Shown piece after piece: positions 1 through 10,529 of a stretch of DNA of 64,000 nucleotides. This DNA is from Adiantum capillus-veneris. Its lineage: Eukaryota > Streptophyta > Polypodiopsida > Polypodiales > Pteridaceae. A model generated the notes under the pieces. That model had not been told where the DNA came from. It saw only the letters and a list, made by a program, of their open reading frames with translations, and ran no database searches. The position numbers and the translations under genes are program-made. Numbering within the stretch: the first letter of the stretch is position 1; each line of letters starts with the position of its first letter. Where the stretch lies: assembly GCA_014529385.2 (NCBI GenBank), contig CM043943.1, positions 158,552,247 to 158,616,246 on the forward strand. The letters are read 5' to 3'.

Positions 1-2040
1 TTCTTGCAAAACTTAAACATTTTGACCTAAACACATTCTATATAGCTAGAACAAGTCCTAAATTGAATTTGGTCAAGTTTGGTCTTGTCGGCATCACTTT
101 GTGTTTTGTCGACTCTGAAATCATCAAGTTCTGTGACTACACTGCTTATAGAGTTGGTTTGTTACTTGTGAAGCTTTGGACTTGTCCGCAACGTAGTCGT
201 GAAGCAACTCATCCAATTCTGGCTCATTTGGAGTCAGTTGACCTCATATGTCGACATTGACGCTTTGTAACCTTTGAACTGTTTTCTGCTTTTCGAGGGC
301 TCTGCTTGATTGATTTCATGAAACCAATCATATACATTGTATATAAACCTCGTAGACAAGCTGTCTATGTAGTCAGAACCAAATTCTGGCATCTGCTAAA
401 AACCTAGCTTTTCTACTGGGGACCCCCTCGCGCCCTTGCCGAATGGTCAATGGATGATATAGAAAGGTTCTATTATGTTAGGGCATGCTACAGTTCAAAT
501 CCCATCTGATTTGGTCGAGCTGACAGGCCGCTATGGTCATTCTTTGGTCGTAGGTCTTCGTGCACTGCTCAGATTCTAGGGTTTTTTCTAGGGGTTTAGA
601 CTAGCTACCGGCCATACAAAATGGATCATTGATGAGTAAAGAACTTACCCCTCATGTCTCGTGTGAGACGATGCTGAAAACGGGCAACTGTAGACTCCGG
701 AAAGTATGCACGAAAGAGGTCGAAAAGCTCTCTTTGCAAAGGTGACAAGTGGAAATGAGGTTGTTTTAGCCTACATGGGATATCTATACCCGGACTTCCC
801 GATCAAGCCATGAAATCTATGTTAGGCTCAAAAATTTCCCCGATCAGATTCCTGTAGCTCATTCTGCAAGAATATTGCAAAAGTAGGTCTGACCACCTAA
901 TATAGACTTCCCGCTTTCATCTTCCGATTTCATTTGAAATTTTTTGTGCTTGTCCACCTTGTCTTTCTGATCACCATCGTGTCTTCTGTTTTTCCATCTG
1001 AGGTCCTTGCTATTTATTATTAGTTTTTTACCTGTTTATTGAAACAATCAAAGAAAATAACAAAATGCGCTAAAAAAGCAAAGTGAAAATCCAATCATTT
1101 AAAAAATCCATTGGAAAATACAGCTTTTTTTGTTGGATTTCTCCATTTTTAAGTCTCTTTATCAAGAAAAATGATGAAAAATAACAAAAAAAAGACTATT
1201 TTTTGATGATTTTCTGATAGTATATACACTATTTACACTCATCGGGAAGATATTATCAGTGAATTTTTTATTGATGATGAATTATAAGGGCATATTAGGT
1301 AATTTTGCAAAAAATCACACGTTAACATCGAACTTTTTCCTCTCTCTTCAAACATTGCCCTTAATTACTTAGTGCCCTTCCACCCCTCCTAGATGGCGTA
1401 CTCCGGGACGACTTTGCATGGGTTGAACAATCGTGTCTATGCATAGCCGTGGTTGGCTCTACCATGCTTTGAAGATCAATGCAATTCAAACCACTATGTT
1501 GTGCAAGAGCTGGGTCTTGAGTAATTAACTCAAGAGTTTCTGATGTCGAGGCTTTCTGATGCTGTCTTCCAAAGAGAAATCTTGTAGCTTGTGTGCTCTT
1601 TGTTTGATTGTATCATCACGATGCTTTAGCACACTGATTGCTTGAGCTGTTGGTAACACTTTTGACTTTTGTCGAGCTTTTTCTCGCCATTGGTAGGTTA
1701 GTTTGCTTGGTGTGGAATGGTGTGGTGGAGTCTTTTGAGACTTAACTCTCCATTGCTTGATTGTTTTTACAGATTGTGGAGAAAATAAGTGCTCCCTTTT
1801 CTACCAAATCCATTTTAACTTAGGTTCCTTGCTCGGATATGCTCGTCTTTGTGTTTTGACCCTTGGAACCTTCTTTTGTTTTGTCGGTGATGTTTTGGGC
1901 ACCCAGATTTGAGTCGGCTTATCCTTAAGCTGTGCTTTTGGTACCCAAATTTACCTGACTCCTTGCATGCTACTTGTAGTAGTTGCTCGTTGAGAGGATA
2001 GAGAATATTGATTACTTCATGGTTTGGTCTGTTGATTGCT
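1..2040. other. No gene recognised; 3' flank of Ty3-1
   Basis: I see no coding region I can support here. It lies downstream (minus sense) of the Ty3-1 integrase, so the 3' untranslated part of that element would be expected. No copy of the 12520-13436 LTR is visible, so the 3' LTR is either outside the window or lost. Positions 60-130 share short phrases (tttggtcaagttt, gactctga) with the repeated leader of Ty3-1 at 11000-11100, which may mean a leader fragment of a relative. The rest is AT-rich sequence. Confidence 0.4.
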
Positions 2041-2049
2041 TTCTTTCCA

Positions 2050-2500
2050 TTACTCCTTGCTTGGTGCAATTGGAACAATGAGTTGCCCGCCTTTAGGTGA
2101 TAGCTTGAGCTGATTTGTATCCCAATCTGGTACTAGGGAATTCCAAGGATCGTCGTCTCATTCATTTGTTCATCGGGTAAGCATAAAAACTGATGAGGAC
2201 ATGAACATCCATGTACTATCACGTTCAAGTTGACTACTTCCAATGTTGGGTTGGGTTCTTGTTGCATCCTTTGATTGTCGCTATTCCTGTTGTCAATGCT
2301 TGACTTGTTGCCATCTTGTACATGAAATAATTGACTGCATTTAGTCTAGCTCTTGTGTCGACCAAAGCATTGGTGCTATGATTGTTGAGTTGTACTTTGA
2401 TGCGCAGGTCCATTCCATCTAACCAGTCATCATCTGTTGAAACTGCATCTTTAGGTAATTCCCTTTGTCGGTAGTCTATTTCCAGAGTGTTGATGGGAAT
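2050..2500 (-). pseudogene. Second retropepsin-like domain downstream of integrase (decayed)
   Basis: Read on the minus strand just after the integrase stop. One frame contains NNHSTNALVDTRARLNAV, matching the active-site region of retroviral-type aspartic proteases (usually VDTGAS), with the VDTRA codons at 2348-2362. About 70 codons further on, in a shifted frame, comes TTILGIP then a stop, matching the conserved C-terminal ILGxPW motif (around 2134-2152). Ty3-1 already has a normal protease at 6694-7170 (LDSGA...ILGRPF), so this is a second, unusually placed copy. It is broken: the active-site Gly is changed and there is a frameshift and a stop. The fold is inferred from two motifs. It could also be the tail of an adjacent element. 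Confidence 0.5.
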
Positions 2501-3160
2501 CTATATCTGTTGATTCCTGAGAGCAGCTTTCCATTTGAGTACCCAAAGCTGAGCTTCCTCTTGGGCTTCATGAATAACTTGTTGCAGTTTAATCCTCCTT
2601 TGCTTGGCTGCATGCATTCTTTCTAGAAATTCATTGGTTAGCAGCAAATTGTATTTCTTTAAACGGCATCCATTAATCCAATTAGCCATTGGTTCACCAT
2701 CTAGGGTGGACAATTTTACTGCTCCACTTGGAGATACATCTTCAATGATAAACGGTTTGTTTCCCTTCTTCTTAAACTTGGGAATGTGTTGCTTAAGGGA
2801 ATAGACTAAAACTAAGTCCTCTTTCTTGAAGATTTTTGTTATTAGAAGGGAATCAAAAGATTGTTTTTGTTTCTGCTTTTGTGGATAGATGTGAGCTACA
2901 GCAGTTAGCCTTTGCTCATCTAGCTTTTCTAAATCTTCAAGTCTTTCTGACAATTCATGTTTAGTCCACTCAAGATCCTTAGCTACCCTTAATGTCGACA
3001 ATAGAATTTCTATTGGCAGTATGGCATCAAGACCATAAACAAGGTTAAAGGATGTAGCATTTAAAGCTGTTTTGAATGAAACTCGATAAGCCCATAGAGC
3101 AGCGTGGAGATTTATTTCCCAGTCTGTCCTTCTTGAACTAACCACTTTAGTCAGCACCAA
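2501..3160 (-). pseudogene. Ty3-1 integrase C-terminal part
   Basis: A 219-codon open stretch. It begins with the end of the integrase catalytic core (ALWAYR, then YGxxAxLPIE, typical of plant Ty3 integrases) and continues into the basic C-terminal domain (GNKPFIIEDVSPSGAVKL, then WINGCRLKKY). Residues about 76-200 align with the last part of the open frame in Ty3-2 (63620-64000), which fixes one end of the Ty3-2 deletion. The upstream part (3161-3275) holds the Glu region of the catalytic triad (AEHTNK) in a shifted frame with a stop. Integrase inserts element cDNA into the genome; this copy is inactive. Confidence 0.8.
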
Positions 3161-3262
3161 GCTAAGAATTTTGTTCGTATGCTCAGCTTGTTCTTTTGCT
3201 TATGGGTGATAGGGAGCTGATTTGTTATGGGATGACCATAAACTCATCAAGCAAATACTTGA

Positions 3263-4027
3263 TTACCTCATCGAGGAAATGAGTTCCCCTATCTCATTGA
3301 CAATTTCTATTGGCAGTCCATATCTCGTGAATACATACTCATATAAGAATGCGGCACTAGTTCTGGCATCATTCTTTTGAGTTGCTTTAGCTTCGGCCCA
3401 CTTGGTCAAATAGTCTGTAGCTACAATGATATATTGAGCTTGGGTTCTATAAGCAAGTGACTGTATCGGCCCAACAAAATCTATACCCCACTTTGCGAAA
3501 GCTCTAGTACCCATCATTGGTCTTAAGGGCATGCTATCTACACGTGTTGGCATTTTTTCTCGTTGACAAGCATCACACCTTTGAAAATATTCTTTGGCAT
3601 CTGCAAAAAGTGTTGGCCACCATATGCATGCCATCAAGATTGCTTGTGCGGTGGTCTCACTAGAAAAGTGACCTCCAGCTAATCCAGCATGTGTTTGTTC
3701 TATAATCGGAATATACTCGTCTACATTTGCACAAAGACGCAAATGTTGATCTTTACCTCTCCGATACAATTGATTCCCAGTAAGAGCATAGTCTCTTTCT
3801 TTAGTTTCAATTGCTCTTTGATGGCATTTACTCATATCCTCAGGAAATGTTCGGCTTGATAAGTAAGTGACCGGATAGTTACTCCACTTAGGAACAGGTG
3901 ACATTTGAAACAATGTTACATGAGGTATGGGTGTTTGTTTTTGACATTGAGGACAATCCTTTACAAAAAATCGAACATCACTCCTCATAGTCGGCCAAAA
4001 TACTCCAAGTCTCAAGATTCTTTGCAT
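3263..4027 (-). pseudogene. Ty3-1 integrase zinc-finger and core (frameshifted)
   Basis: A 254-codon open stretch with the HHCC zinc-binding region (THAGLAGGHF ... CDACQ), then the core with the first catalytic Asp in WGIDFVGPI and the expected YLTKWAEA block. The second Asp region is damaged: a frameshift near 3275 moves THFLDEVIKYLLDEF into another frame. The N-terminal 35 residues (FWPTM ... CPQCQK) repeat part of the zinc-finger pattern, so a small internal duplication may have occurred. The segment 4028-4271 between RNase H and integrase carries stops. Confidence 0.8.
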
Positions 4028-4271
4028 AGTTTGGTCTTCTGCAAAGTGAAGTCCTACTATGGTAATATGTGGTTAACTTAGGTACTGGTTTTTCTCCTCA
4101 GGATTAATGCGTAAGAGCAATATTCCATCTTGATTTCTTTTGTATAGCCTACCAGCTAGTAATTAATACATACCAATTGCTCGATTAACCCGATTGTAAT
4201 AGGAAGTGGTATTTGTGAATCCACTTGAGCTATTGTCATCAATGATACCATGTTTTCCGACCATCGAGGTA

Positions 4272-5591
4272 TCATTTCCACGGAGAACAAATGGCATTTG
4301 GTAGATCATCGTCTACCCCTTTAGGTGTTTCTTGTGAAACAATCCTTGACAAATGATCTGCTCTTTGATGTGTAGTGCCCCTTTTTACAACCACAGTGAA
4401 ATCAAATTCCATAAGAATGATGAACCATCTCACTATTCTTCCTGTGTTGCATGGCTTGTTGACCAAATACAACAAAGCTTGGTGGTCTACAAAGAACACA
4501 AACTTGTTGGCTAATAGGTAATGTCTATACTTTTTAACGGCATAGATCATTCCTAACCCTTCTCTTTGAGTGGTAATGTAATTGTTTTTTGCCATGTTCA
4601 ATTGTCGGCTAGCATAAGAAATAGGAAAGTAAATTTTCCCGTCTCCTGATTGAGCTAGTATACAACCTATGGCAAAATTGGAAGCATCTACATGTATGTG
4701 GAATATCTTATTCCAATTTGGTGATTTCAATATTGGAGCTGAGGTGAGAGCTTGCTTAAGCTTCATGAAGGATTCTTCACATGCCTCGGTCCATTCAAAG
4801 TGTGTAATCAAGCTATACATGGGTTTTACAATTATAGCATACATGTAAATGAACCGTCTGTAATATCCACAATGCCCCATGAAGGCTCGAACCCCCTTGA
4901 CCATTGTTGATCTAGGCAAATCAGCAATGACATGAATTTTTTCAATATCAGTAGCTATGCCATTTTTAGACTCTATATGTACAAGAATTTTTCCTTGTCT
5001 ACTTATGAATGTGCACTTTTCAAGATTTAGGCAAATCCTATCAAGTCTACCTTTTTCGAATATCTTTTTGAGGTGTTCAAAATGTTCAGCTCGGATTGAT
5101 GAATGTACACATAGATCATCCATATACACTTCCAAGAATTTCCTAAGATATTCTTTAATAGCATGGCTCATCAATCTTTGAAATGTGGCTGGAGCATTAG
5201 TTAACCGAAAAGGCATAATCTGATAGGCAAAAATACCCCATTTTGTTGCAAAAGCAGTTTTATGCTGATCTTTTGGGTCAAGCAAAAGTTGTATGTATCC
5301 CAAAAGCCATCTAAGAAACTGTAAACTTCTTTTCTTGCAACTGGTTCTAAAACATGCTCAGTGATTGGAAGAGGAAAATTTAGCTGCATTCACTTTTTTG
5401 AGATTGACACACACTCGTAGTTTTCCTTTCTTCTTGGGTACTACCACAATTGGTGACACCCAATCTGTGTGTTCAATTTCGTAAATGAATTTGGCTTCCT
5501 TTAGTTTCTCAATCTCTTCCTTGATTTTCCTGGCAAATGTTTCATTATATGTGTATGGCCTTTGTCTACTTGGTTTTGCATCATCTCTCAT
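4272..5591 (-). pseudogene. Ty3-1 reverse transcriptase and RNase H (two frameshifts)
   Basis: The start at 5591 holds the RT fingers (DWVSPIVVVPKKKGKLRVCV). The frame then shifts near 5386 to a piece with PLPITEHVL and SFLDGF, and back near 5305 to a 343-codon stretch with DPKDQHKTAF, APATFQRLM and the catalytic YMDD box (YVDD or YIDD is more usual in Ty3). RNase H follows (FHIHVDAS, YASRQL, TTQREGL, VFFVDHQAL, ADHLSRI). Order and motifs are those of the Ty3 pol polyprotein. Two opposite frameshifts make it non-functional. Ty3-2 lacks this whole segment. Confidence 0.88.
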
Positions 5592-5895
5592 GGGTATGGT
5601 ATGTTGACAAATTTTTGGATCAACACCCTTGAGATCCTTGTAAGATCAAGCGAAGGTGTCTCGGTATTCTTTTAGCAAGCTTTGCAAAAGCTCTTCTTCT
5701 TCCTCTGTTAGGTCATTTGCAATGTAGGCAGGCCTAAGTTCTTCCCCTGGTTCAGCCAAGTCTATCTTTTTCGCGTTCTCGGGCCCTTCGTAGGACTCGC
5801 CTTGTTTTCGTAATTCCCTAACATGTTAATTGACTATTATTTTTTGATCTTGGAGAGTATACTTTTTGTAATTGGAGAAAACACTCATTACATCC

Positions 5896-6652
5896 TTACC
5901 ATCCTCTTCCGTGGTTTCCATTTCGGTCATATATCTTCTTTAGAGCTTTTTTCAACTCTTGATATTTCTTTTTCCGCTCAACTCGTGTCATGATTGGCTC
6001 CTTCCTGTTTGTTTGCTTGAGAATTTTTCCTTGTTTTTCTCGATATTTTTGACATTTTTGGATTTTCGTTTGAAGGATATCTACCAGTGATTTTGTCCTT
6101 GACACAATCATGTGCCTCTATCTGCATCAGGAATTGTGTTCTACTGGAGATTGATGGCATAGGTTGTGTTTTCACATTTCTCGTGTCTCTTTTTTGTCTA
6201 TACCATTTTTGTCTTCTTGATTTCTTGTTAGAAAAGTCAAAAAAAATTTCCTCCCCTCCTTTCAAGAGTAGCTTAGCTCTCACATGTTCTTTTTTTGACC
6301 CCGGATCTTCTGAGGTAGCTGAGTGTTCATCTAACTCATCTGTTGCATTGTAGTAGAGGTTTGAAAAGACTTGTTGAGCTTTCATCAAGTCCTTGGGTTC
6401 CTCATTTTCATCTTCAATGTTGAGGGTTGAAATCATTTGGATGGGAATTATGTCGTAGTTATCCTCATTGAAAAATTGAGTAGGCATAGACGTATTCACA
6501 CATACATCCATTGTCACTAAAATTTGAGTCCACTCAAATGGCTCAAACAAATGCTTAGGAAAGGGTTCACGTACATAGGCTTCGTCTGTGCAATCCCTTT
6601 CTAGAATACATTCTTCTCGTTTTAAACTCCCATTTTCTGAGGCTCCATACAT
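5896..6652 (-). pseudogene. Ty3-1 linker between protease and reverse transcriptase
   Basis: Residues 1-77 of the 224-codon stretch starting at 6652 (GASENGSLKREEC, DEAYVREPFPKHLFEPFEWT) align with Ty3-2 at about 63370-63600 (GASKCGSLRREEC, DEAYVGEPFPEDTLAPLEWT). The remainder is hydrophilic, rich in Lys, Glu and Gln, and has no counterpart in Ty3-2. That marks the left edge of the Ty3-2 deletion, near 6420 in Ty3-1 coordinates. No catalytic domain is seen. From 5592 to 5895 there is only broken pol leader. Confidence 0.6.
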
Positions 6653-6693
6653 CCAAATAGGAGTCCTTGTTTAACCAGAACGGAAGCTTATTT

Positions 6694-7170
6694 TTAGCAC
6701 GAAGAGACTAAATCAAACTCTTGTATGGGTGTTTTCAAGACATCTCTATAAATGTGATCTTTTAGATTTACCCTTGTTATAGATCCCACTTTCTTCAAGT
6801 ACAGATAATTGTTTCCCCAATCTTGGATAAGTTGTACATGTTGCATGAAAGGTCTTCCCAATATGATTTCGTAATTGAGTTTTTTCCCAAAGTCTACTGT
6901 GGCAAAAGTGTGTTGATATTCAATTCCACAAGAATTGAATATCACTTTTTCAAGCAGCCCTAATGGTCTCTCAATGTGTCCGTCAGCCAATTGCAATTTC
7001 ATTTGAGTTTGTCTAATGGCTAGTTGTCCCCAGGATTTCCATATTGCTTTCGTAGCTATGGCTATGCGTGCCCCACTATCCAGTATTGGCATGGTTTCAA
7101 TGTCATTATATTTCACTGGAAGGGTGGTGTTTCCTTCTTTCTTTTTGTAATATTCTCCGACTTTGTTCAT
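6694..7170 (-). pseudogene. Ty3-1 aspartic protease domain
   Basis: An open stretch of 158 codons holding a retropepsin-like domain: active-site MPILDSGARIAIATK near residues 28-42, then the flap region, and ILGRPFMQH near residue 105. It aligns along its length with the protease of Ty3-2 (62870-63300). In these elements it would process the Gag-Pol polyprotein. The DSG triad is intact here, but the upstream frame is cut by a solo LTR that begins 16 bp before this stretch. Confidence 0.82.
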
Positions 7171-7185
7171 TGGAACAGATTGAAT

Positions 7186-7779
7186 TGTTAGGAAATATGA
7201 CGTAGCTAAGTAGATAATTGAGTAGATTACTTAATGGAGAGATAAAATCTTTACACACAAGAGATTATAGAGTAGAGAGAGAGAGTACACACGATATACG
7301 TGGTTCACCCAATGTGGGCTACGTCCACGGGAAAGCAGCCACTCAATGGCTTTAGTACCTCAAAACAAGAAGTAGGTTACAAAGGGATTATACCCTTTTG
7401 GAGCTCCCGCCTTGCTTCACTCTCACCACCTCACACCCACCTTGTTGCATCAACTTCACACTATGAAATGTGTGTAGAAATGGCCTCCTTTTATAGGCCA
7501 AAATGGCTGCCCTCTCTCATGAGAGACAGCCATGTGTAGCCGCCCTTGTGTAGATAAGTCCAAATCGGACCCTCCAATCCGCCCATGTGTGGCCGTCCTT
7601 GAGAAGGCAAGTCCGCTTTTGAATTTGGCCACCGACCACCGGCCATTGACTTCCAACCACCGGCCACCTGTCATTGACTACCGGCCAACCGGTCAACCGA
7701 CCGATCGTTTTCCCCGACCGCCGATCGGCCATAATATTCCGGCGAAAAGGAATATTTTGGTGAATGTGCATTTTTAACA
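7186..7779 (+). repeat. Solo LTR inserted in Ty3-1
   Basis: A 594-bp block that interrupts the Ty3-1 Gag-protease frame. It starts TGTTAGG and ends TTAACA, giving matching TGTTA/TAACA ends typical of LTRs. It has a TATA-like TTTTATAGG near 7490 and a C/G-rich block with repeated accggcca-type words (7620-7730). Retrotransposon coding resumes in register-like fashion on both sides. I do not see a matching 5-bp target duplication (TGAAT left, CAAAA right). The source family is not identified. Confidence 0.7.
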
Positions 7780-8630
7780 CAAAAAATTACAAAGGGTAAA
7801 TCAGGCTCCATACTTAACACGAATCTCTTTGTTGTCCATTTTTTTTTCAATTTTCCCAAAATTTTTGAGATTAGCCCCTTTATCCCCACCTTCTCTAGGG
7901 TTTTCTGTAGATCATTCCATAAATATGGTATGAGTTTTAATAGTTCTCCCAAGGTAAGAGTGCATTGGATGGGTTTAGACATGATTGAATGAATGTTGTT
8001 TACTTCTAGGGTCTGTTCACCTCTTTTTACTTGAGTGGTCTTACACACTATGAATTCATCTTCGTTATCTCCCAAGTAAGAGGGTAATGTTTTCAAGGTC
8101 AATGGTTTCGACATTCCTGAAGCTTCAGATCTGCAATCCCCATACAAGGATTATACATCCATGTTCATATCAGAGGTAGGTTGTCCAAAACAAACTTCCT
8201 CTATAGGAGCTGACTTTAGAGTTAAGCTCTCATCATTTTTTTCCATACGTGTCTTGGCCAGTCTTCCTCTACGAATGGAATTCCGTCTAAGGCATCTTCG
8301 TTGTCCAGCGCTATAAGTTCTGGTTCTTTTGTTTCAAGGTGGGGGGGGTTCTACCACCACATCAGATTTTTCTTTAGTGTCTCTTACCACAAGCTCCTCA
8401 GGTTTTGCAATACTTTCAAGCTTGGGTTTTTGTTTTTCCAATATTTCTTGCGTGATTTTTACCAAATTTTGATAAGCTTTCAGCTTAGCTGCTTCCATGT
8501 CTAGAGAAGGATAGTTTTTCCATTTGCTTTCCATGTTTTGGCATGCTTTATGTCTCGCTTGATTAGCTTCCAAGGCTGCATTAATAGACTCAAAAATTTT
8601 ATCAACCAAAATGGATCCTCCAGATTTCAC
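7780..8630 (-). pseudogene. Ty3-1 Gag-protease spacer region
   Basis: Two open pieces (8630-8334 and 8147-7780) align with the Ty3-2 frame between zinc knuckle and protease. Shared blocks are GGSILVDKI (Ty3-2 GGSVLVDKV), LTLKTLPSYLG (SLKTLPSYLG) and CTLTLGELLKL followed by LEKVGIK (CTITLAELLRL, LEKFGIK). No enzymatic motif is seen. The region is conserved across the elements, so it is presumably a structural part of the polyprotein. It is interrupted by stops and by the solo LTR. Confidence 0.65.
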
Positions 8631-8707
8631 GGTTGTTTCCTTGATTTCACTTCTAGTTTCTTCACCTTTTCTTGGAATAGCTTTTTTGCTTTCTCCTCGA
8701 TTTCAGC

Positions 8708-9214
8708 CTATTGTTTTTGTTTTCTCATCTCATATCTTTTGCTTCTGCTTCTTTTGATCCTTTGAGAGGAAAATTTCATGTTTTCCGAATCATCAGAGAA
8801 TTTGTGTTTCTTTTTCTTAGCTTGGGCTCTAGTGATTACTTTGATTGGAACAATCGATTCACTCTCAAATGAGCTACTAGGTATCACTTGGACTACGTTT
8901 ACTACTGTTTTACCCTTGTTTAAAGGATTTTTAGGACAATCTTTCGAAAAGTGTCCTCCCTTTTTGCAACATTGTATGCAATAGGCTTCAACTGGCTTGA
9001 GGTTTTTGTCAGGTTCTAGACATTCATTTTTCCAATGATCATCTGCACCACAGTTGTGACAATTTCCCGTTCTTGGCTTAATCATGGGTCTTACCATGGG
9101 AGGTCTGACACCTTGATTAGCTACATAATACATTGGTGCGAGCTCTGGTGGAGCATAAGTCACGGGTTCTTCCATTGGTGGTGGATGTGAACTATACAAA
9201 TCTCCTTCTACCAT
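8708..9214 (-). pseudogene. Ty3-1 Gag nucleocapsid with two zinc knuckles
   Basis: A 168-codon stretch with two CCHC-type knuckles: CHNCGADDHWKNEC (CX2CX4HX4C) and CIQCCKKGGHFSKDC (CX2CX5HX4C). A basic tail follows (RAQAKKKKHKFS, IKRSRSKRYEMRKQK). It is homologous to 61450-61800 in Ty3-2 and 43720-44180 in Ty3-3, where the knuckles are CX2CX3HX4C. The role is packaging of element RNA. Spacing within the knuckles is irregular here. Confidence 0.8.
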
Positions 9215-9881
9215 TACTGTAGATGGACTAGGCTCCGCAAATAGGGTGTAACAGGCACTAATGCTTGTTCATCTATGACTCTTTTGGAGTACATGTACTT
9301 TACAGGCACTGCATTGTGTCTTGGATACGGAGGTTGCTGACCCAACACAGATTGAGGTCTTTTCATACCCATCAGTGGTCTTTGAGCTTGGGTCATATTA
9401 GGCTGATATCTGTACATGGGTTGTCCTTGTGGCCTCATAGGCACGTATTGAACATTCCCATCATACTTTGGTTGGAAGTAGCACTCGTGGGTCTCATGGT
9501 TGGTCCATTTACCCTTGATTGCATACCATTTTTGTGGCCTAATTGGTTGTCCCTGTTGAGGTATCTCTTGCGATGAGGTTGTTTCTGGTTTCTTAACATT
9601 AGTCTCAGATGATCTCTCACGGTGTTCATCTCTTGGAATTGTTTCTGGTCCTTGGACTGGTTCTTTGTGATGAGGTGGTTTCTGGTTTCTTAACATTAGT
9701 CTCAGATGATCTCTCACGGTGTTCATCTCTTGGAATTGTTTCTGGTCCTTGTCCCAATATCGAATCCCTTATGGAATACCCTTGGTATTTTGTTTGTTCT
9801 ACCTCCTCAGGAGTCATCATAACAAAGTCACTGTTGCTATAACAATCCCTAAACAGGTAGGTTGGTAGGTCTGCTAATCCC
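9215..9881 (-). pseudogene. Ty3-1 proline/glutamine-rich Gag segment, capsid core missing
   Basis: Low-complexity Gag segment (WYAIKGKWTNHETHECYF, YPRHNAVPVKYMY) aligning with the Ty3-2 stretch near 60920-61220 (WCAIEQKWTNHPTEECYY). Immediately upstream the sequence jumps to the Gag N-terminus. The roughly 300 residues that hold the retrotransposon Gag capsid domain in Ty3-2 (LTWFQP ... FIEGLRNDTLKKDL) are absent. The segment also contains an internal tandem duplication and changes frame between copies. Confidence 0.65.
9569..9758 (-). repeat. Tandem duplication inside Ty3-1 gag
   Basis: A roughly 80-100 bp segment is repeated: gtttctggtttcttaac through ctcttggaattg occurs near 9579-9645 and again near 9685-9740. 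In the minus frame each copy encodes PRDEHRERSSETNVKKPETT. The copies are nearly identical, so the duplication is recent relative to the decay of the element. Confidence 0.75.
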
Positions 9882-10529
9882 TTATCTTTGATCTTGAAGA
9901 TATAGATGATCTTTATGGCCGTTAGTTGTCCTGATTCGGCTATGCGAAGTCCACAGAAAATCTTTTACGTTTCTATTCTCCCAACAATAGACTCCGATCC
10001 TAGGATTATCCGTACTAAGCCGTTTCAAAGGCTTCAAAACTACTTGATCGTATCCCTTGAATTCTAAAGTTGGTGGTTCTTCTTTTGTTGACATATTTGG
10101 GATTACGGTGTTTACTTCTAACCCACATTTGTCTATCACATCAGGGTTTTCGACTTGTACATACTGAGTTCCGTTTCTGTCTATGTATATTTTTCCTTGT
10201 TTGTTTGCCCTAATCTCTTCTTTGAACTCAATACCATGGTCATCAATGCGAATAGCATACTCTTCGTTAGGATCCAGGTAAACCTGATCTCCATGGCGAT
10301 TAGTCTTATAAAAAGAGAGTATATACTTATAGCGCATTGTCGTTCCGATTTTCGAGTGAGTTGAGTAAGAAGACATTTCAGATGTTGAATTTGAAAAAGT
10401 GTTTGAGACTTCTTCAAGAATAGTGTGCAAGGAATTGCCTTGATTCACGCTTTCTTTGGTGGATACTCTACTGGAGGTTTCTCCAAGTATGCCCTGATTT
10501 GCAAGTATACGACCAGATCTAAGGTTCAT
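9882..10529 (-). pseudogene. Ty3-1 Gag N-terminal region
   Basis: A 215-codon stretch starting MNLRSGRILANQG, matching the Ty3-2 start MNLRSGRNLQNNQ, and carrying the same blocks in order (TMRYKYILSFYKT, RNGTQYVQVENPDVIDKCGL, LSTDNPRIGVY). The first Met at 10529 is supported by the shared start in two elements. The frame stops at 9882, where the capsid part should follow. Function is structural and inferred from position. Confidence 0.8.

Noticed and set aside
1815-2078. 87-codon minus frame as a separate gene
   Set aside because: It overlaps the shifted frame of the second protease-like remnant and has no independent support.
7456-7780. Open frames inside 7456-7780 on both strands
   Set aside because: They lie within the solo LTR and are produced by its repeated accggcca words.
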